This document shows positions 12,290 to 23,869 of a DNA stretch of 64,000 nt, piece after piece. The stretch's first letter is position 1, and the number at the start of each line of letters is the position of its first letter. The stretch lies in the NCBI RefSeq assembly GCF_028389875.1, contig NC_084668.1, positions 25,030,993-25,094,992 of the forward strand. The letters are read 5' to 3'. A program made the translations under genes and the position numbers. The notes under the pieces are model-generated. The model searched no databases. It worked only from the letters and a program-made list of their open reading frames with translations, and was not told the DNA's origin. This stretch comes from Rhea pennata. Taxonomy: Eukaryota; Chordata; Aves; Rheiformes; Rheidae.

Positions 12290-12560
12290 GCTCGGGAGTG
12301 CTCCCGGACTGTGGCCCCAGAGGCCGGGGTGACAGCCCTGGCTACCTCTAAGCCCCGTGGCAGGTGATCCCGCTGCGCTCCGATTTTCTTCCCGCAGCTT
12401 CTCATTTACCCTCGTATTGCCACCAAATGGCGATCCATGGGCTCTGACGGGGGCTGTGCGTGCTCCAGCAGCTGTCTCACCAGGGAGCCCGGGCACTGGC
12501 GCCCGGCGTGCGCCGTCCGCTGCTCTGGCCCAGGGGTAAACGCAGCCTTCAAAGGGCCCA
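12290..12560. promoter_or_regulatory. Small CpG island
   Basis: GC-rich with repeated CpG (CGTGCGCCGTCCGC, GGCGCCCGGCG, CCCGCTGCGCTCCG). Overlapping frames on both strands are compositional. No splice-supported exon was recognised. Confidence 0.45.
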
Positions 12561-13147
12561 TCATGAGCAGCACCCCGTGGTACGAACCCAGAGCTGCCTT
12601 CAAGGTCCCTGCATCAACGCATTACAGCCTTGTATACAAGAAAAAAATGTGCTTCATTCTGACAAAAATAGTCAAAAAACTGTTCTGGAGTATTATCTGT
12701 TTAGGCAGAGTGAAGTTTAAACTGTAAAATACAGAACCAAATGCTGAACTGTTTGATCACGCCCAGGCATAAATGGGTAAGTTGTTCCTGATGGCTGGGA
12801 TCTTTCTCCTTAGATGATATTTTGGTGCTTATTTGTCAAAATGAGACATTTTCAAAGGAAGGTTTCAATGAATGCTCTGTGAAGAAAGGTTTCTTAGCTT
12901 CCCTTTGTGGTTAAAAGCAGGGATACAAGGGAGCAAGCAGACTCAGAAGAGCCTGGCAGAAGGGTCACTGACTTAAGCCAGAGGAGACCTGCCATTAAGT
13001 GGGTGCTGTCCTCAGTTCAAGAGGTTCACAGCATGTCCAAAGCATCCTGGAACAGACCTGTAAGCTATTTATCTGTTTATGTGTTCCCTTTGCTTTTCTA
13101 CTACGCTCTCTCTTTCTTTCTAACTCGCATTTTACATGTTTATCAAT

Positions 13148-13197
13148 TAAATATATTTTTTCTTCTTTTCTTCTTCTTCTTTTTTTTTTTTCTTCCT
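13148..13197. repeat. Polypyrimidine (T/C) tract
   Basis: About 45 bases of nearly pure T and C on the plus strand, with CTT repeats and a T13 run. It has mirror-like symmetry of the H-DNA type. The Phe/Leu-rich C-terminus of the frame at 12907-13239 is the translation of this tract. Confidence 0.85.
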
Positions 13198-13689
13198 AAA
13201 GACTTGGTCCTATGCTGGTACAGAACAGAAAACTATTAGAAATCTTGAAAACTCTCATGGGCCCAGAACAGGATTTCTTTCCCAGCTCCCCAGGAGGGGA
13301 AGGTTCTCCATCGTCTCTGAAAGTGGGGACATTTTAAATGCTTCTCGTGTGGGCTTCCAGTCTGAGCGGGTCAGTTCTCATCTCTAAACCCATTGCACGA
13401 GGTCTCTCCAGCACTGCTGAGACAGGCATTAGCTCCCTTCAGCTGCTCTCCCGAGGACAAGGAAAACCCCTCCAGAGCCACCTGGAGTTGCAGCGTAGCT
13501 TCGTGACTGCTAGGAACAGGCTTTCTCCCGGGAGAGCCGATGGGAAACAGGCTGTGCCCTGCCTTTCCTGCCCCGGGCCTGGATATTTAGAGCTGCTTAA
13601 GATTCACTTTCAGAGCACTACAGAAATTCAAGACCCTACTTACAGCATGTGCAAGATTTTCTGAAAAAAAAGCCCTGTGAAGAGATCTT

Positions 13690-13890
13690 ACGTTTCCTTC
13701 CTGGTGGCATTTGCGTCGGCTCTGTGGGCAGCGAGCTCTGACTGCCGGGGACGCGAGGCTGCGCGCTTATCTGTGATTAATAGACATGATCTTTCCAGAA
13801 TGATAAATGCCAGCAAGTAAAGACTCTGTGACTGTATCTCTGTTACACCACAGATTATCAAAAACCCTGCAATGTGCACATGGTAATAAG
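13690..13890. other. Possible conserved non-coding segment
   Basis: GC-rich with CpGs at the left (GGGGACGCGAGGCTGCGCGC), then a motif-dense stretch with TTATCTGTGATTAATAGAC and CCAGAATGATAAATG. This combines GATA-type and homeodomain-type sites. The look is that of an enhancer, but conservation cannot be tested here. Confidence 0.25.
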
Positions 13891-14059
13891 AGTCCACGGC
13901 AGCTACAAGCACTGCCTAAGAGTTCCTCCTGCCTGCTTTGATTTTTATGAGGCTCTGTGTGGGCATGTCCTCCACAATGTTGAAATTCAGTATTTCCATT
14001 CCTTAGCTGTTGCTCAACTCTATTCTGCTTATTTCCCCCAGACTCCTCTTCGAGATCCC

Positions 14060-14500
14060 CTGTAGGCAGGAAGAGGGGTCTGTCCTCTGAGCAGAGGGAC
14101 AACCCGGCGCGCAAGCGTCAGGCTCTCGGTGTCCCTGCGGCGGGGGCGCAGGGTGGGAAAGCGAGCACACTGCCTGGGGGGTCTCCTGGGGGGTGAGGAG
14201 GGAGGGATCGCCCTTCCTCACAGCAACTAGCAACCATCTTCTCCCTCTCCTCTTTGCCATGGTGGCACAAAATCCCTCCCGTATGTTTTCAGCACAAGGG
14301 CAGCTGCTACTGCCATTGCGGAGGCAGGTGGTTGTAGGCACTGCAGCAGGACCCTGCCTGTTCCTTGGGCCTGCTGGGGGTGAGAAGAAAACCCCTTCCC
14401 ACTGCAGCCCCCCTCCTTCCCTGCTCCTACGGGGCAGCATCCTCCAGGCATCCAAGCCACGGCCACAAGGGAGCCCACTACACAAAGTTGTCCAAAAGTC
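14060..14500. promoter_or_regulatory. GC-rich segment with weak CpG island
   Basis: Only 14100-14160 is CpG-dense (ACCCGGCGCGCAAGCGTC, TGCGGCGGGGGCGCAGG). The rest is GC-rich but CpG-poor. Long frames on both strands (14003-14506 minus, 14193-14561 plus) overlap one another and show no domain, so I do not call a gene. Confidence 0.35.
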
Positions 14501-14579
14501 CTTCAAAACGGTGACTACGGGCCCCTGGGAGATGGGGCAGCACTTAAGACCTCCACACTGACTTCATCCCCCCGAGGAT

Positions 14580-17500
14580 AGACTTGAGTATTTATCATCA
14601 AAATGATAAAATACAGTAACTGGAAAAACTATATGTTAGATTGGTCTGGCTCCTTTTAATACAGAGCAAACATTTAAATACAAATGAGAGAGTTTTTTGT
14701 TCCAGACCTGCCCTGACAGGCCTGCGACATAGCCCAAAGCTTGGATCTGAGTGCAGCGAGCTCCGAGGTGTTCATCCTCATGACTATGTTTAAATCATAT
14801 TGCCAGCACAAAGGCTTTATTCGCGTTGCTTCTTCACAGCCTGCTCCGGAAACCTAGTCTCTTGCTAAACACTGGAAGCCTTCAATGAGCCCCAGAATGA
14901 TGGAGAGCAAAGACATGGCCAGCAGCGACCACTGGCCTTGGCTTCATACATGATCATGTCAAGATGCCGCAAACATTCAGCGGGAAGGTTAGTAAAGCTT
15001 CAAAACTTTTTAGTCTCTCTCATCAGTCTTTACTTCCTTGTGTGCTTTCCATGGACATTCAAAGGAAAATATGCCCTGGTTTGTAGGCGATGAGGTGACT
15101 GTCAAAGACCAAAGTGTCTGCTCCATTGTGTGGATTGGCTAAAGGAGATGGAGCTGGTAGGACCAAGAGCCATCGCTCCTCCGCAAAGCCATCAGCATCT
15201 CTACTCACCAGCACAGATTTCGTGTTTGAAAGGGTTTGTGTCGGATACAGTTGGTACAGAGTCTCCTGAGAAATGCACTGGTTACAGACCCTCAGGGGAA
15301 GAATTCAGAACAATTTTTTCTTTTTTTCTGACAACAATATTTCAGAAGGATGAGTTCCTCTGAAAGTTGCTGCAGCACCAAGCTACCAACATGATTAATA
15401 TATCTTACGCCATCCAATCATGAAGGGAAAATGGTGTTTGCAACTGACAACTAGCATGATTAAAAACACCCATTAAAGAGATTAAGAATCTGCAAATGCT
15501 ATGGTACATAAGATGCAGAGCACCGCACTGCTATGCAGATGGCAACATCAGCAGCAGGGAGATGTGACATCCAGAAATGTGCAACAAGTCTTGCAGACCC
15601 TCTTGCAGTCAGAGACGCAGGCCACACGCTGTGAGCAGATGGCTCCACTATGCTTCATCATACACAGAATTATTGATATTTTTTGTCATGCCATGGTGTA
15701 GATTTTTGTTGATAGCAGGTTAAGGGCATTTGGCAGAAACCATTGTGCATTTTTTTTTTTTTATTTTTGGATGGCATGGATTACTTTTCCTCAGAGACAC
15801 ACAGAGTGTGCTACTGAGCTCTCCCCTCTGCTATTTCCTCAGACCATGTACTCAGGTTTGGGCGGTTTGTGAGGGGAGGAAAGGAGGAGCTCGGCTCTTC
15901 CCTATTTCCAAAAGGGCCAACAGCCAGGCAGGAGGCTCTGGCTCAAGCAGAGAGGTCTGAGGCGAACTTTGCAAGGAGTACCTTTTCAGTACTCACATCC
16001 TGAGGAGCATTATTTTCAATGTGTATTTTCTGTACCAATCAAAATAAGAATGAGGCATGGTGGAGAAACTTGTCTAAAGTCAAATCCTGTCTCCTTCCTT
16101 TTCTTGTGTTTGTGCTAAACTTCAGACAGAGCAGTAATGGCCGGAAAAGCTTTCCAGCAAAGACTGGCCAAAGTCTTTCACCTCTTCCTCTTAGATGCAT
16201 TTCTCTCCTTAAAATTATTGATGGTTTTACTTGTGGATAAAAGCAAACTATCCAGAGCTCAGGACGATGCTATCTGAAAGCTCTAGCAAAGGTAGAGCAA
16301 ATCTGCCTGTCCTCTAAGTAGGCAGGATTCGTCCAGGGTATCCAGCCTCTGCTCCAGTGCCTGTGACAGGTGACACACTTACCTTCTGGGATAACTAGCA
16401 GTTATGTCCCATTTCCTTAGAGCCTTATCTGCTTCCCCCTCAAACTTACCTCTTCCAAAATAACAACTGTCTTTGTCCAAGGTGGCAGATCCAAAGAGGA
16501 CATCCGTCAGAAACGGAAGCCAGAAAGGTCTGTCAAGAAGTCTGTCAGAAAAATGTTTGAGTCCGTGACTGTCTAGATCAACTTTATAAGCCATGTCTTT
16601 TTTGATTAAGACCTTTTACTACACTGGGATTTATGATCTGTCTAATGGCTAAGTTTCCTCCAAGATTAATTAGTTGCTCCAGATATCCACTCCCTTTTCT
16701 GTATATCAACAATTCTTAATCTTGTAATGCATACACAGTGCAAAACATAGTGAAGCCCAGCTTCTACTACTGATGGTGATGACCGAGATGATAACGTTCA
16801 AGCAAAGACAATGGTCGCACAAACCGCTCAAGCCCTAGAATCTTTGGGTCCAGGGACAGGCTACATAATTAATTTTATTACCACCAATTAAGCGCTCTCT
16901 TCTATTCTTAAATAATAAAAGATATAAAGAATGAGAAGATGAATTATCAACAAATTGAGAATTTGGCAGGCAGAAGGGCTATCAAAGAATCAACAGGAGA
17001 AGAAAGTCATAAAAATGAAAGAAATTCTGGGACAGCTGCAGACAAACACCCAGTCTGAGGTCATGTGGGCATAATTGGATGACATATGCTTGGAAGACCA
17101 AAATAATTATTTTTTTTATCAGCTGGAGGAGACTTGAATAGGTTGGACAACTGTAGAAGACTTTTAGGAGAAGCTTTAGACTATTCACCTGATTAAACAA
17201 AGTTAAGCACGTGTTTAAGGGACTCACTGCCTTGGGATCTAAATTATTATGGACAATTTCCATGTGTGTGTTTGCTTTAACACTGTCTCCTGCTGGAGAA
17301 CAGCTGGCCGCAAATGGGCTGGCAAGGTAAACAGAAACAGGCCTGCAACGCTGAGCAACTCAGACAAGTCTCATCACCAGCACGTATCTGTTGCCAACCT
17401 GACAAGCATAAAATGTCTTGGAAGGATCCACATTTTGCAGCGGTTGTGTCACAGTCCGGCAACAGGATACACTAGACACAGAGATATAATCATTGCTGCA

Positions 17501-17740
17501 TATCAAATGTCAAGACAAGAACGTAGGTCTTTACCAAGTAATTTTTCTTCTGAAGTTTGTGGGTGAATTTGGTGTTTGTGAACAAACCAATGCTATATTA
17601 ATTTACAGTGTAGTGCTTGCAGAACTGGCTGGTGCTGTGTTAGTAAGCCCCGACAGCTTATTATTTTTGAGTTAATTACTATTTGTCCAACTCCAGCTGA
17701 TTAGCAGGCTTATTTAGAAAGGCAAAGCTTGCCCTGAGTA
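14580..17740. other. No gene seen
   Basis: Ordinary non-coding sequence. Frames such as 15130-15363, 15730-15960, 16379-16594 and 17249-17566 have no recognisable homology and no supporting splice context. Confidence 0.5.
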
Positions 17741-17744
17741 ACTT

Positions 17745-17768
17745 AAAAAAAAAAAAAAAAAAAAAAAA
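17745..17768. repeat. A24 homopolymer run
   Basis: Twenty-four consecutive A followed by a purine-rich stretch (GAGTGGGAAAAAAAG). I looked upstream for a retrocopy or SINE body and saw none, so it is called only as a simple repeat. Confidence 0.85.
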
Positions 17769-18090
17769 GAGTGGGAAAAAAAGAAAGGGGAGATAGCAGG
17801 GGACGTAAGACAGTACGGCTGAGTTATGAACTAAGGGCTCAGTGTGTTGGACTTTCAGTTCATTCAGCCAAACAGCCAGGGATATTGGTCATGCTGTTTC
17901 CAGAAAGCTAATGTCTTCATGCTGGGAAAAGAGGGGTTATAAACCTCTTATCTATGAAAAGGTTTGCAGCCTGTGATGGGCAGAACTGAAATAGAAACAG
18001 TAATTACATTTCTGTAGTCTCCTTCCAGAAACCTTGCATTTGTTCTTTTTTATGCTCTTTTTATGCTAAAATGAGCACAAATTGAAATAC

Positions 18091-18256
18091 AGGAAATTCT
18101 ACTTAAACAGAGGAAACAACCTTTCTGCTGTGAGAGTGGCCAACCCCTGGAAAAGGCTGCCCAAAGAGGCCACGGAGCCTCCATCCTTGGAGATATTCAA
18201 AGCCCAGCAGGACACAGCCCTGAGCAAATTGCTGTAGGCGATCCTGCTTGAGCAAA
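18091..18256 (+). mobile_element. CR1 LINE 3' fragment (avian type)
   Basis: Chicken-repeat-1 family non-LTR retrotransposon, sense on the plus strand. The diagnostic chain is present in order: AGGAAATTCTACTTAAAC, CTGTGAGAGTGGCCAACCCC, TGGAAAAGGCTGCCC, GAGCCTCCATCCTTGGAGAT, ATTCAAAGCCCAGCAGGACA, GATCCTGCTTGAGCA. These correspond to the end of ORF2 and the start of the 3' UTR. The usual terminal ATTCTATGATT repeats are missing, so the copy is cut off or eroded on the right. It is the best evidence for a bird source. It is a dead fragment with no coding capacity. Confidence 0.9.
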
Positions 18257-18259
18257 TGA

Positions 18260-19290
18260 AAAACCGCATTAGCCTTAGCTATGCTGCATGAAAACTCTTG
18301 GTCCTGCATTCCCTTACCTTGCTGTCCGCTCTGGCACGAGGAGCTAGCAGCAGCAGACACCTGCAGGACACCTTTCCAGGGATGAGCAGCTGATAAAAAT
18401 CGCTCAGGACAGCTCCTTCCAGGTAATGGTATTGCCCATTAATCCAGATTGCAGGTCAAACCCACAGCTGCCACCTCAGCTGCAGCTTCACCGCCTCTCT
18501 CAGAGCTTAAGTGGGCGGGGGAGGAAGGTCCCCCCAGGGAGGTGACTCACCCCGTCCTAATCTTAAGGCAGTAAAGCAGTCTTTGGAGGTCCTAGCCTGG
18601 ACTACATGCCTAACCTTTAAACGTGACTTGAGATGAATCCCATTTAAGCAAATATACACACAGCTATGTGAAGAAAAGAGAATGACTTTACAGCTTGGCC
18701 AGAAAGGAGATGTACAGAAGGAGATGAAAAACAGATGTACTAGGGAAAGAGTATCTATAATACCGAGCAATGGAATAGATGCTGGCAAAAGAAAGCAAAT
18801 ACTTAAGGATGATGCCAAAGTTTTGAGCCTGATAAACAGATATGAGAGTTTAGTGGACTGAGGAGATGGACAAGATTTTATGGAGAAAATTAAGAGGGGG
18901 AAAATAACATACTTTTGTTCTGGAGAATGGGAGTCTACTGTAGTCATCTAGAGCAGGCAGCAGAGAAAGTGGGGGGCTTGCTGGGTAAGGCAAAGGGGTA
19001 AAGGCAGGCTTCGAGGGGCAGTTGGATGAAGATGAAGTTGAAAAAAATAGAGAGAAGAGTGGAAAGAGAAAAAGAAAAGAGCCACAAGGGAGTAAAAGGG
19101 ATTAGGAGGCTGCAAGTACGAGCAGCATGTTTCACGTATCTGCCTGCTTGCAAACTGGGTGCAGTGTGCATCAAAGCACACGAGCAAGGAGTTCCTCCCC
19201 AGGTCCTCACTTGATAATGAGCTACCTGGAAGCTCGTTTGCAAATGGCATAAGGCAAAATTTTCAAGTGCAAAAGGCAGATAACCCAGCA
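18260..19290. other. No gene seen
   Basis: Two long minus-strand frames (18507-18947, 146 codons; 18944-19510, 188 codons) run through Leu/Ser/Phe-rich or Pro-rich low-information sequence. Their plus strand is purine-rich (GAGAAAAAG runs at 19040-19090), which removes stops from the complement. No domain was recognised. Confidence 0.5.
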
Positions 19291-19294
19291 GTGC

Positions 19295-19395
19295 AAGGCC
19301 AGCGGGACGCCGCGCTCGGTGGCGGCGCAGGCGCCTGCTCTGCCTCGCTCCCGCAGCGAGCAACCGCCTCCGCCTCCGCCCGGCTTGTGGTGGCC
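19295..19395. promoter_or_regulatory. CpG-rich patch
   Basis: A dense 100-base CpG cluster containing GGCGGCGCAGGCGCC, a GC-box/NRF1-like palindrome, and CCTCCGCCTCCGCCC, which is Sp1-like on the minus strand. It is the left outpost of the 19-28 kb CpG-island cluster. Confidence 0.45.
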
Positions 19396-20689
19396 TGACC
19401 TGCTTGGCTGGCAGGGCTGACCTATGAAGTGGAAAAATCTGAAATTCAGTTCCCAACAGCAGAAGTGGCGCTTCGTGCCTCCAGAGTTCACAGCAGCTGT
19501 AAAGCTGCAATGAAACAAGTGTAATTGTGTTTCGTTCTCGCAGGCTCCGCAGACTTAGTGCTTCCTAGTGTGCTCTACTGATCAATAAATAACCGGTGTT
19601 TTTTCTCATTTCATTAGTTTCCAGATTCATTCATTTGCTCCAGCTTCCCCATATTTTTTACTAACAGACACCAAATAAAACCTTTTAATCTTTAATCAGC
19701 AGGCTGGGGAGAACACGAGCGTTTTTGGAAGTTGCCAGAGTTCAGCGCAGCAGACTCAAAGGGAAGAGCCAAGGGAAGAGCCTTAGAGTTTGCTCGCGGA
19801 CCGCTGCGCCGGGGCGTGCTACGCTTCGGGTTACCGCTCTGCAGACTGCCCCCACCTAGCACGTAGATGTGCTGAGGACTGGTGTTACAAAACACTGCTG
19901 AAATCCTAGGGCCAAAAAGCATGTTGGAAGTAGCTCTGCAGAGCTTTCTACAGCTAAACACCCCGTAAAATGTGCATTCGTCTGTCTTTCAGGATTTTTC
20001 TTTTCAGCTGACAAAATTTCAAGCAGACTGACAGTTACATCAGTTAATATAAACTTTATGTGGCTTTTCTTTGGCTGTCAAGGACAAGTAAGGGCCGCGT
20101 GATGCAGAAGTGTGTCCCCCCCCGGGCCCACTCGTTATCTCGGTGTGGCACGCGGAGCTGTCCTTTCCGTGGGTGTTTGATGAGGAATCATGTTTTTCTG
20201 AGGGCTTCTGAGGATAGACAAAAATGAATTGGTCCCACTTTGCTGCCCTACATCAGGCAATTTATCCAATCTCTGTAACATAGTCATGTATGAAAGTTAT
20301 GGCAATTTTTTCACTCCTCAAACTCTGCAGCAATTAACTTCACGTGTGCCTTTGTTCCAACATGCTGGGGGTGGCAGTCGTGGGGCTGTGTTTAAAAGTA
20401 TATCAGCATTTCCCCCTTTCAGGCAATTACATATTAGAAGGCACTAGTTTTGCTGTATCTAAGTCTAACCACAAGAGAGAACATTATTTATTCATTATTA
20501 TTATTTATTATGAAATACTCACACGCAGCTCTGTATTTTAATTTTTCTATGTGGGCATGCGACTGTTGGCAGTTTTCTTTCTATTTTCTCTCTCTTCTTA
20601 CACCCGACGGGGCAGGACGGCAGGTGAGACTGGCAGCTCTTTCGCACGTACTATGCTGTTAAATTTTCTCGAAAAGAGGCCCTTAATTT

Positions 20690-20960
20690 AATCACGTGCC
20701 CCAGCCGGCCGAGGGGACCCGCGCTGGCACCGGCCCCGTCTGCTCGTGCCGGGGGTATCTCGCCCGTGGCGATCAGGCCTCCTTACTCAAGTCAAGAGGG
20801 CAGAATCTGGCCCTTGGCCGAGAGCGAGGGTAAGTGAAAATTGGCAACCTATTGCTTGATTCCCTGGTGGGACGGTCCTGACGTGCACACTGGGGGTGGT
20901 GCTCCAGAGACGTCCGTGTCCCACGTCGCAGGGCCACCAGCAACAGCCTCGTGCAACCAG
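20690..20960. promoter_or_regulatory. Small CpG island
   Basis: GC-rich, CpG-dense sequence (CCAGCCGGCCGAGGGGACCC, CGGCCCCGTCTGCTCGTGCC, ACGTCCGTGTCCCACGTCGC) between AT-rich flanks. There are no recognisable exons. Confidence 0.5.
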
Positions 20961-21183
20961 GCGTAACGACGCTTTCTGGAACACCTAAATACGTTGGCCT
21001 TTGGCCTTCGGTAAATACGGTGCAGCTTTTTTGGTCTTCCAACTAAATAATGCAAGTTTTATAAACATGAAGAAAATTCTCTGCTTTCCCCTACTCATTT
21101 CATATTATCATAAGAAGAAAAGAAATGACGCAGACAGCTAGTGTCCTGTTAAATAGACTGACTGATGCTTTTAACGTTGATAT

Positions 21184-21212
21184 TTCTTTTTCTTTTTTTT
21201 CTTTTTCTTCTG
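21184..21212. repeat. Polypyrimidine tract
   Basis: A TTTCTTTTTC-type run, almost pure pyrimidine on the plus strand. Simple sequence. Confidence 0.75.
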
Positions 21213-21289
21213 CATTTGGAAATCATAGAAAAGAAACAGCAGCTATACAACTTCAAAGCGCTTTGTAGCACTGGATGTCATTAGAGAGC

Positions 21290-22110
21290 TTTCAGCTGGT
21301 CCTCCAACCCCGGCGGCTCTGGCTTTCGCGTGCCGCCGCGCTGCGGCGGGCGCTTTGCTCCCGAAGTGAAGCCTGGGCGTAGGAACCTGCCCCAAGGGAC
21401 GTGCCTGCCCGCGGGCCCCGTGATACAGGAAGAGGGCCAGGGTGGCCCCGAAGGCTTCGGACAGCTGACGTTGCTTCTGCCTCGGGTTGCCCGGTCCCTG
21501 AGGCAGCGGGCTGCCGGGGCGTGTGAGGAAGCCCTTCCCCTCCGCTGCCGTTCGGGGTGGACTCTCCACTTAGGTAGCAAAGACGAATTTCAAGTCAAAA
21601 GCAAAAATTCTGTTGGTCATACTCCCAGGTAACAGTCTCTACTGGCAAAATATTCCGGCTGCCGGTAGAAAAACCGCGGAGGAGCAGTCCTGTTGGGAGC
21701 ACCGCTGCGTTTCTGAGGGCCGGGGAGCTCGCGGGGCCCAGCCGCGGCACGGGCGGCACGGCGCCCGCGGGGCCGCAGCGCGGGGCAGCCGCGGGGCCGA
21801 CGCGGGGCTCGGGGGCAGCGTCCCGCGCCGGGGAAGGCCGAGGCGAAGGCACCACGCAAGTCGGGAAGTGCGGGTGCTTGGTCGAAACAGCACGTTATCC
21901 GCATGGAAAATTACCTGCGAGCAGGGAGATGTAAAGCTGGTGCTTTCAGGACCGCATTTGTCCCAGTACTTCACGGATACTGAACGGTGCTAAGCAATGC
22001 TGCTGTAAAGACAGGTCGGGATTTCCGCGGTAAACACACTTCCCGGGAATCCAGTCCAGCCGTTTAAATCCGCAGCGGCCCGAAGCTTGCCGTGCAAGTG
22101 CTGTGCCTGG
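21290..22110. promoter_or_regulatory. CpG island
   Basis: High GC and CpG, densest at 21315-21420 and 21710-21860 (GCCGCCGCGCTGCGGCGGGC, GCGCGGGGCAGCCGCGGGGC). Several long frames on both strands (for example 21613-21993 plus and 21243-21569 minus) are Arg/Gly/Ala-rich compositional shadows. It is a plausible promoter or Polycomb-type element. No transcription start signal or splice-supported first exon was found. Confidence 0.6.
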
Positions 22111-22299
22111 GTGCCGAGCCTCCTCCTCCTAACCAGGGCTGTGCCAACCAGCGAGGCTGTTCGCAGGCAAGGAGCTACGGGTGCAAAGCAATTCATGTGG
22201 GCTCAGTCCAAATACTGCCCATTTTTCCCCTGAGGAGAAAGAGAAGGACTTAAAACAGAGCTGGGAATTTCAGACAAGCTCCTTCTCTAAGAATATCCA

Positions 22300-22620
22300 C
22301 TAGCCGCTATGGATGTAGATCGACTCATTTTCATAATCATTTCCAACGCAGAGCACTGTGAGCATCTGGCAGTGTCGGTGGGGCAGTACCGGAAGATACA
22401 CAGAGGAGAGTTTAGGCCGATGAGGGTGTTAAATCCCAAAGACGTGAGTGTGGCTTTCCACTTTGAGATGTGCACAGTGCGAGCTATGCTGATGAACAGT
22501 AGCAACAGATCTTGTCTACACATGGAGTTATTCCTCCAAAATCATGTCTGGATCCTCCCTGTTCCAGAAAAAAGGGTGTTTGATGCTGTTTTGTTTAAGC
22601 CATTTTCAGTGTAAATTAAA
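22300..22620 (+). other. Uncharacterised 101-codon open frame / possible conserved element
   Basis: An open frame runs from ATG at 22309 to 22614. Unlike neighbouring frames it is not low-complexity. It has a hydrophobic start (LIFIIISNAEHCEHL) and a mixed middle. The DNA keeps several CpGs outside an island. The minus strand is also open for 78 codons (22287-22523), which argues against coding. I recognise no family. It is either a chance frame in a conserved non-coding element or an undetected exon. Confidence 0.2.
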
Positions 22621-23371
22621 AAAAAATTGAAGGAAGAAGTTGTAGTCTCGAGTGAGTGAGTCCATACACAGAGCTCTTTAAATTCCTTTTATGCTAAAAA
22701 TTTACATCCTACTTTAATCTAACTCTAAACTGCAAATAAAATTGTATTTATAAAGAATACATTCTCAGGAGACGAGAACTATTGCCCAAAACGCCATCCA
22801 AATGTTGAAAATGTAATATTTACACTGGATAGGTGCCATCCTTGTCTGGGAGGCTAATGGGTCAGAAAACCCTGTCTATGAAATGATGACTGTGAGAGTG
22901 ACTGGGAGTTCAGCTTCTTCTTTTTCCCCCTCCATTTTTAGCAAAATTGTACTTCCTGGTGTTATGGTTTAAATCCAATTTTAAGAAGTCCATTAGGATG
23001 CATCTATTTAAAATATCAAGGGGAAACACAATTCAGTATCACTAAGTGTACAACAGTGAGCGATGTGAATTAATACCGCCTCTCCTCCTTACTCTGCCTC
23101 TTGCATTAATGTTTTGCAGGCATCTTTTACATACAATTTCACACATCCACGTGGTCCTAAAAAGAGGGTCATGGGCTGCAAATAGCCAGTTTTGCCTTTG
23201 AATGTCTTCCCATGCCCTTGCGTGGTCCAGATCGGCCCTAGTGGTCTTATATACAGCATATAATACAAGTTAGTTGATTTATGTTAATATTTTAGTCAAA
23301 GTAGTTATGGAAAATGAAAACATTTTGCAGCTTCGTCTGTTTGTCAGTTTACCCCTGGTGTTGCCACTTGT

Positions 23372-23409
23372 GTTACCTGGGGTACAACCAGGTAACAACG
23401 CATGCAAAT
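23372..23409. promoter_or_regulatory. Bipartite E-box palindrome plus octamer
   Basis: GTTACCTGG at 23372-23380 and CCAGGTAAC at 23388-23396 form a perfect 9-bp inverted repeat with a 7-base spacer. Each arm contains CAGGTA, the core bound by ZEB/SNAI-type zinc-finger factors. Five bases further on, ATGCAAAT at 23402-23409 is an exact POU octamer. The pairing of CACCT-type half-sites suits ZEB proteins, which bind two such elements. Binding is inferred. Confidence 0.35.
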
Positions 23410-23639
23410 CATCTGTGGAGGAGCTAGTTTCTGTTTCTTCTAAAGCCAATTTTAAATCTCTCCCATATGGCTGATGGTACAAAATATTACGACGCAGTCA
23501 ATGGCAACGTGACTCCAGCAAAGCCCATGAGGCTGGGGATCGACTTTGGGACCTCCAAGATTTCACCCCGTATCAGTTTCTTCAGCGTAGGGCCCAGCCA
23601 CGCTACAGTAACAAAATAAAAAGCCCAGTAACAGAGGCC

Positions 23640-23860
23640 TGACGCTATCCCTCAGCTCCGGAAGATGCGGTTGATGGCGTGCAGGATGCCGCGCACCTTT
23701 AACCCCTGCCAGCAGCCCGCACGACCCCGCCGGGGCCGGGGCCGGGGAACGGGCACGCGGAGCGCGGGCCGGCCGTGCCGCGGCACCTTCGCCTCCTCCT
23801 TCCCGCGGGAGCCCAGGCGGCACGGCCACTTTCTTCGGCCTGAGGCCCCCAAACCCAGAA
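23640..23860. promoter_or_regulatory. Small CpG island
   Basis: A GC-rich core around 23720-23820 (CGCCGGGGCCGGGGCCGGGG, GGGCCGGCCGTGCCGCGGC) includes a short tandem CCGGGG repeat. It is part of the 19-28 kb cluster and lies 1 kb left of the main island. Confidence 0.5.
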
Positions 23861-23869
23861 AGACACTGC

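Noticed and set aside
14003..14561. Overlapping 167- and 122-codon frames on opposite strands
   Set aside because: GC-rich segment, no domain, and both strands cannot plausibly be coding here.
17745..17768. A24 run as the tail of a processed pseudogene
   Set aside because: No retrocopy body, polyadenylation signal or target-site duplication was found around it.
18507..19510. Two consecutive minus frames of 146 and 188 codons
   Set aside because: Hydrophobic and Ser/Leu-rich translation of the complement of purine-rich DNA, with no recognised domain; a frame also lies opposite at 19026-19398.
21613..21993. 126-codon plus frame in a CpG island
   Set aside because: Three minus-strand frames cover most of the same DNA and the middle is Arg/Gly/Ala-rich. 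No domain or splice evidence.
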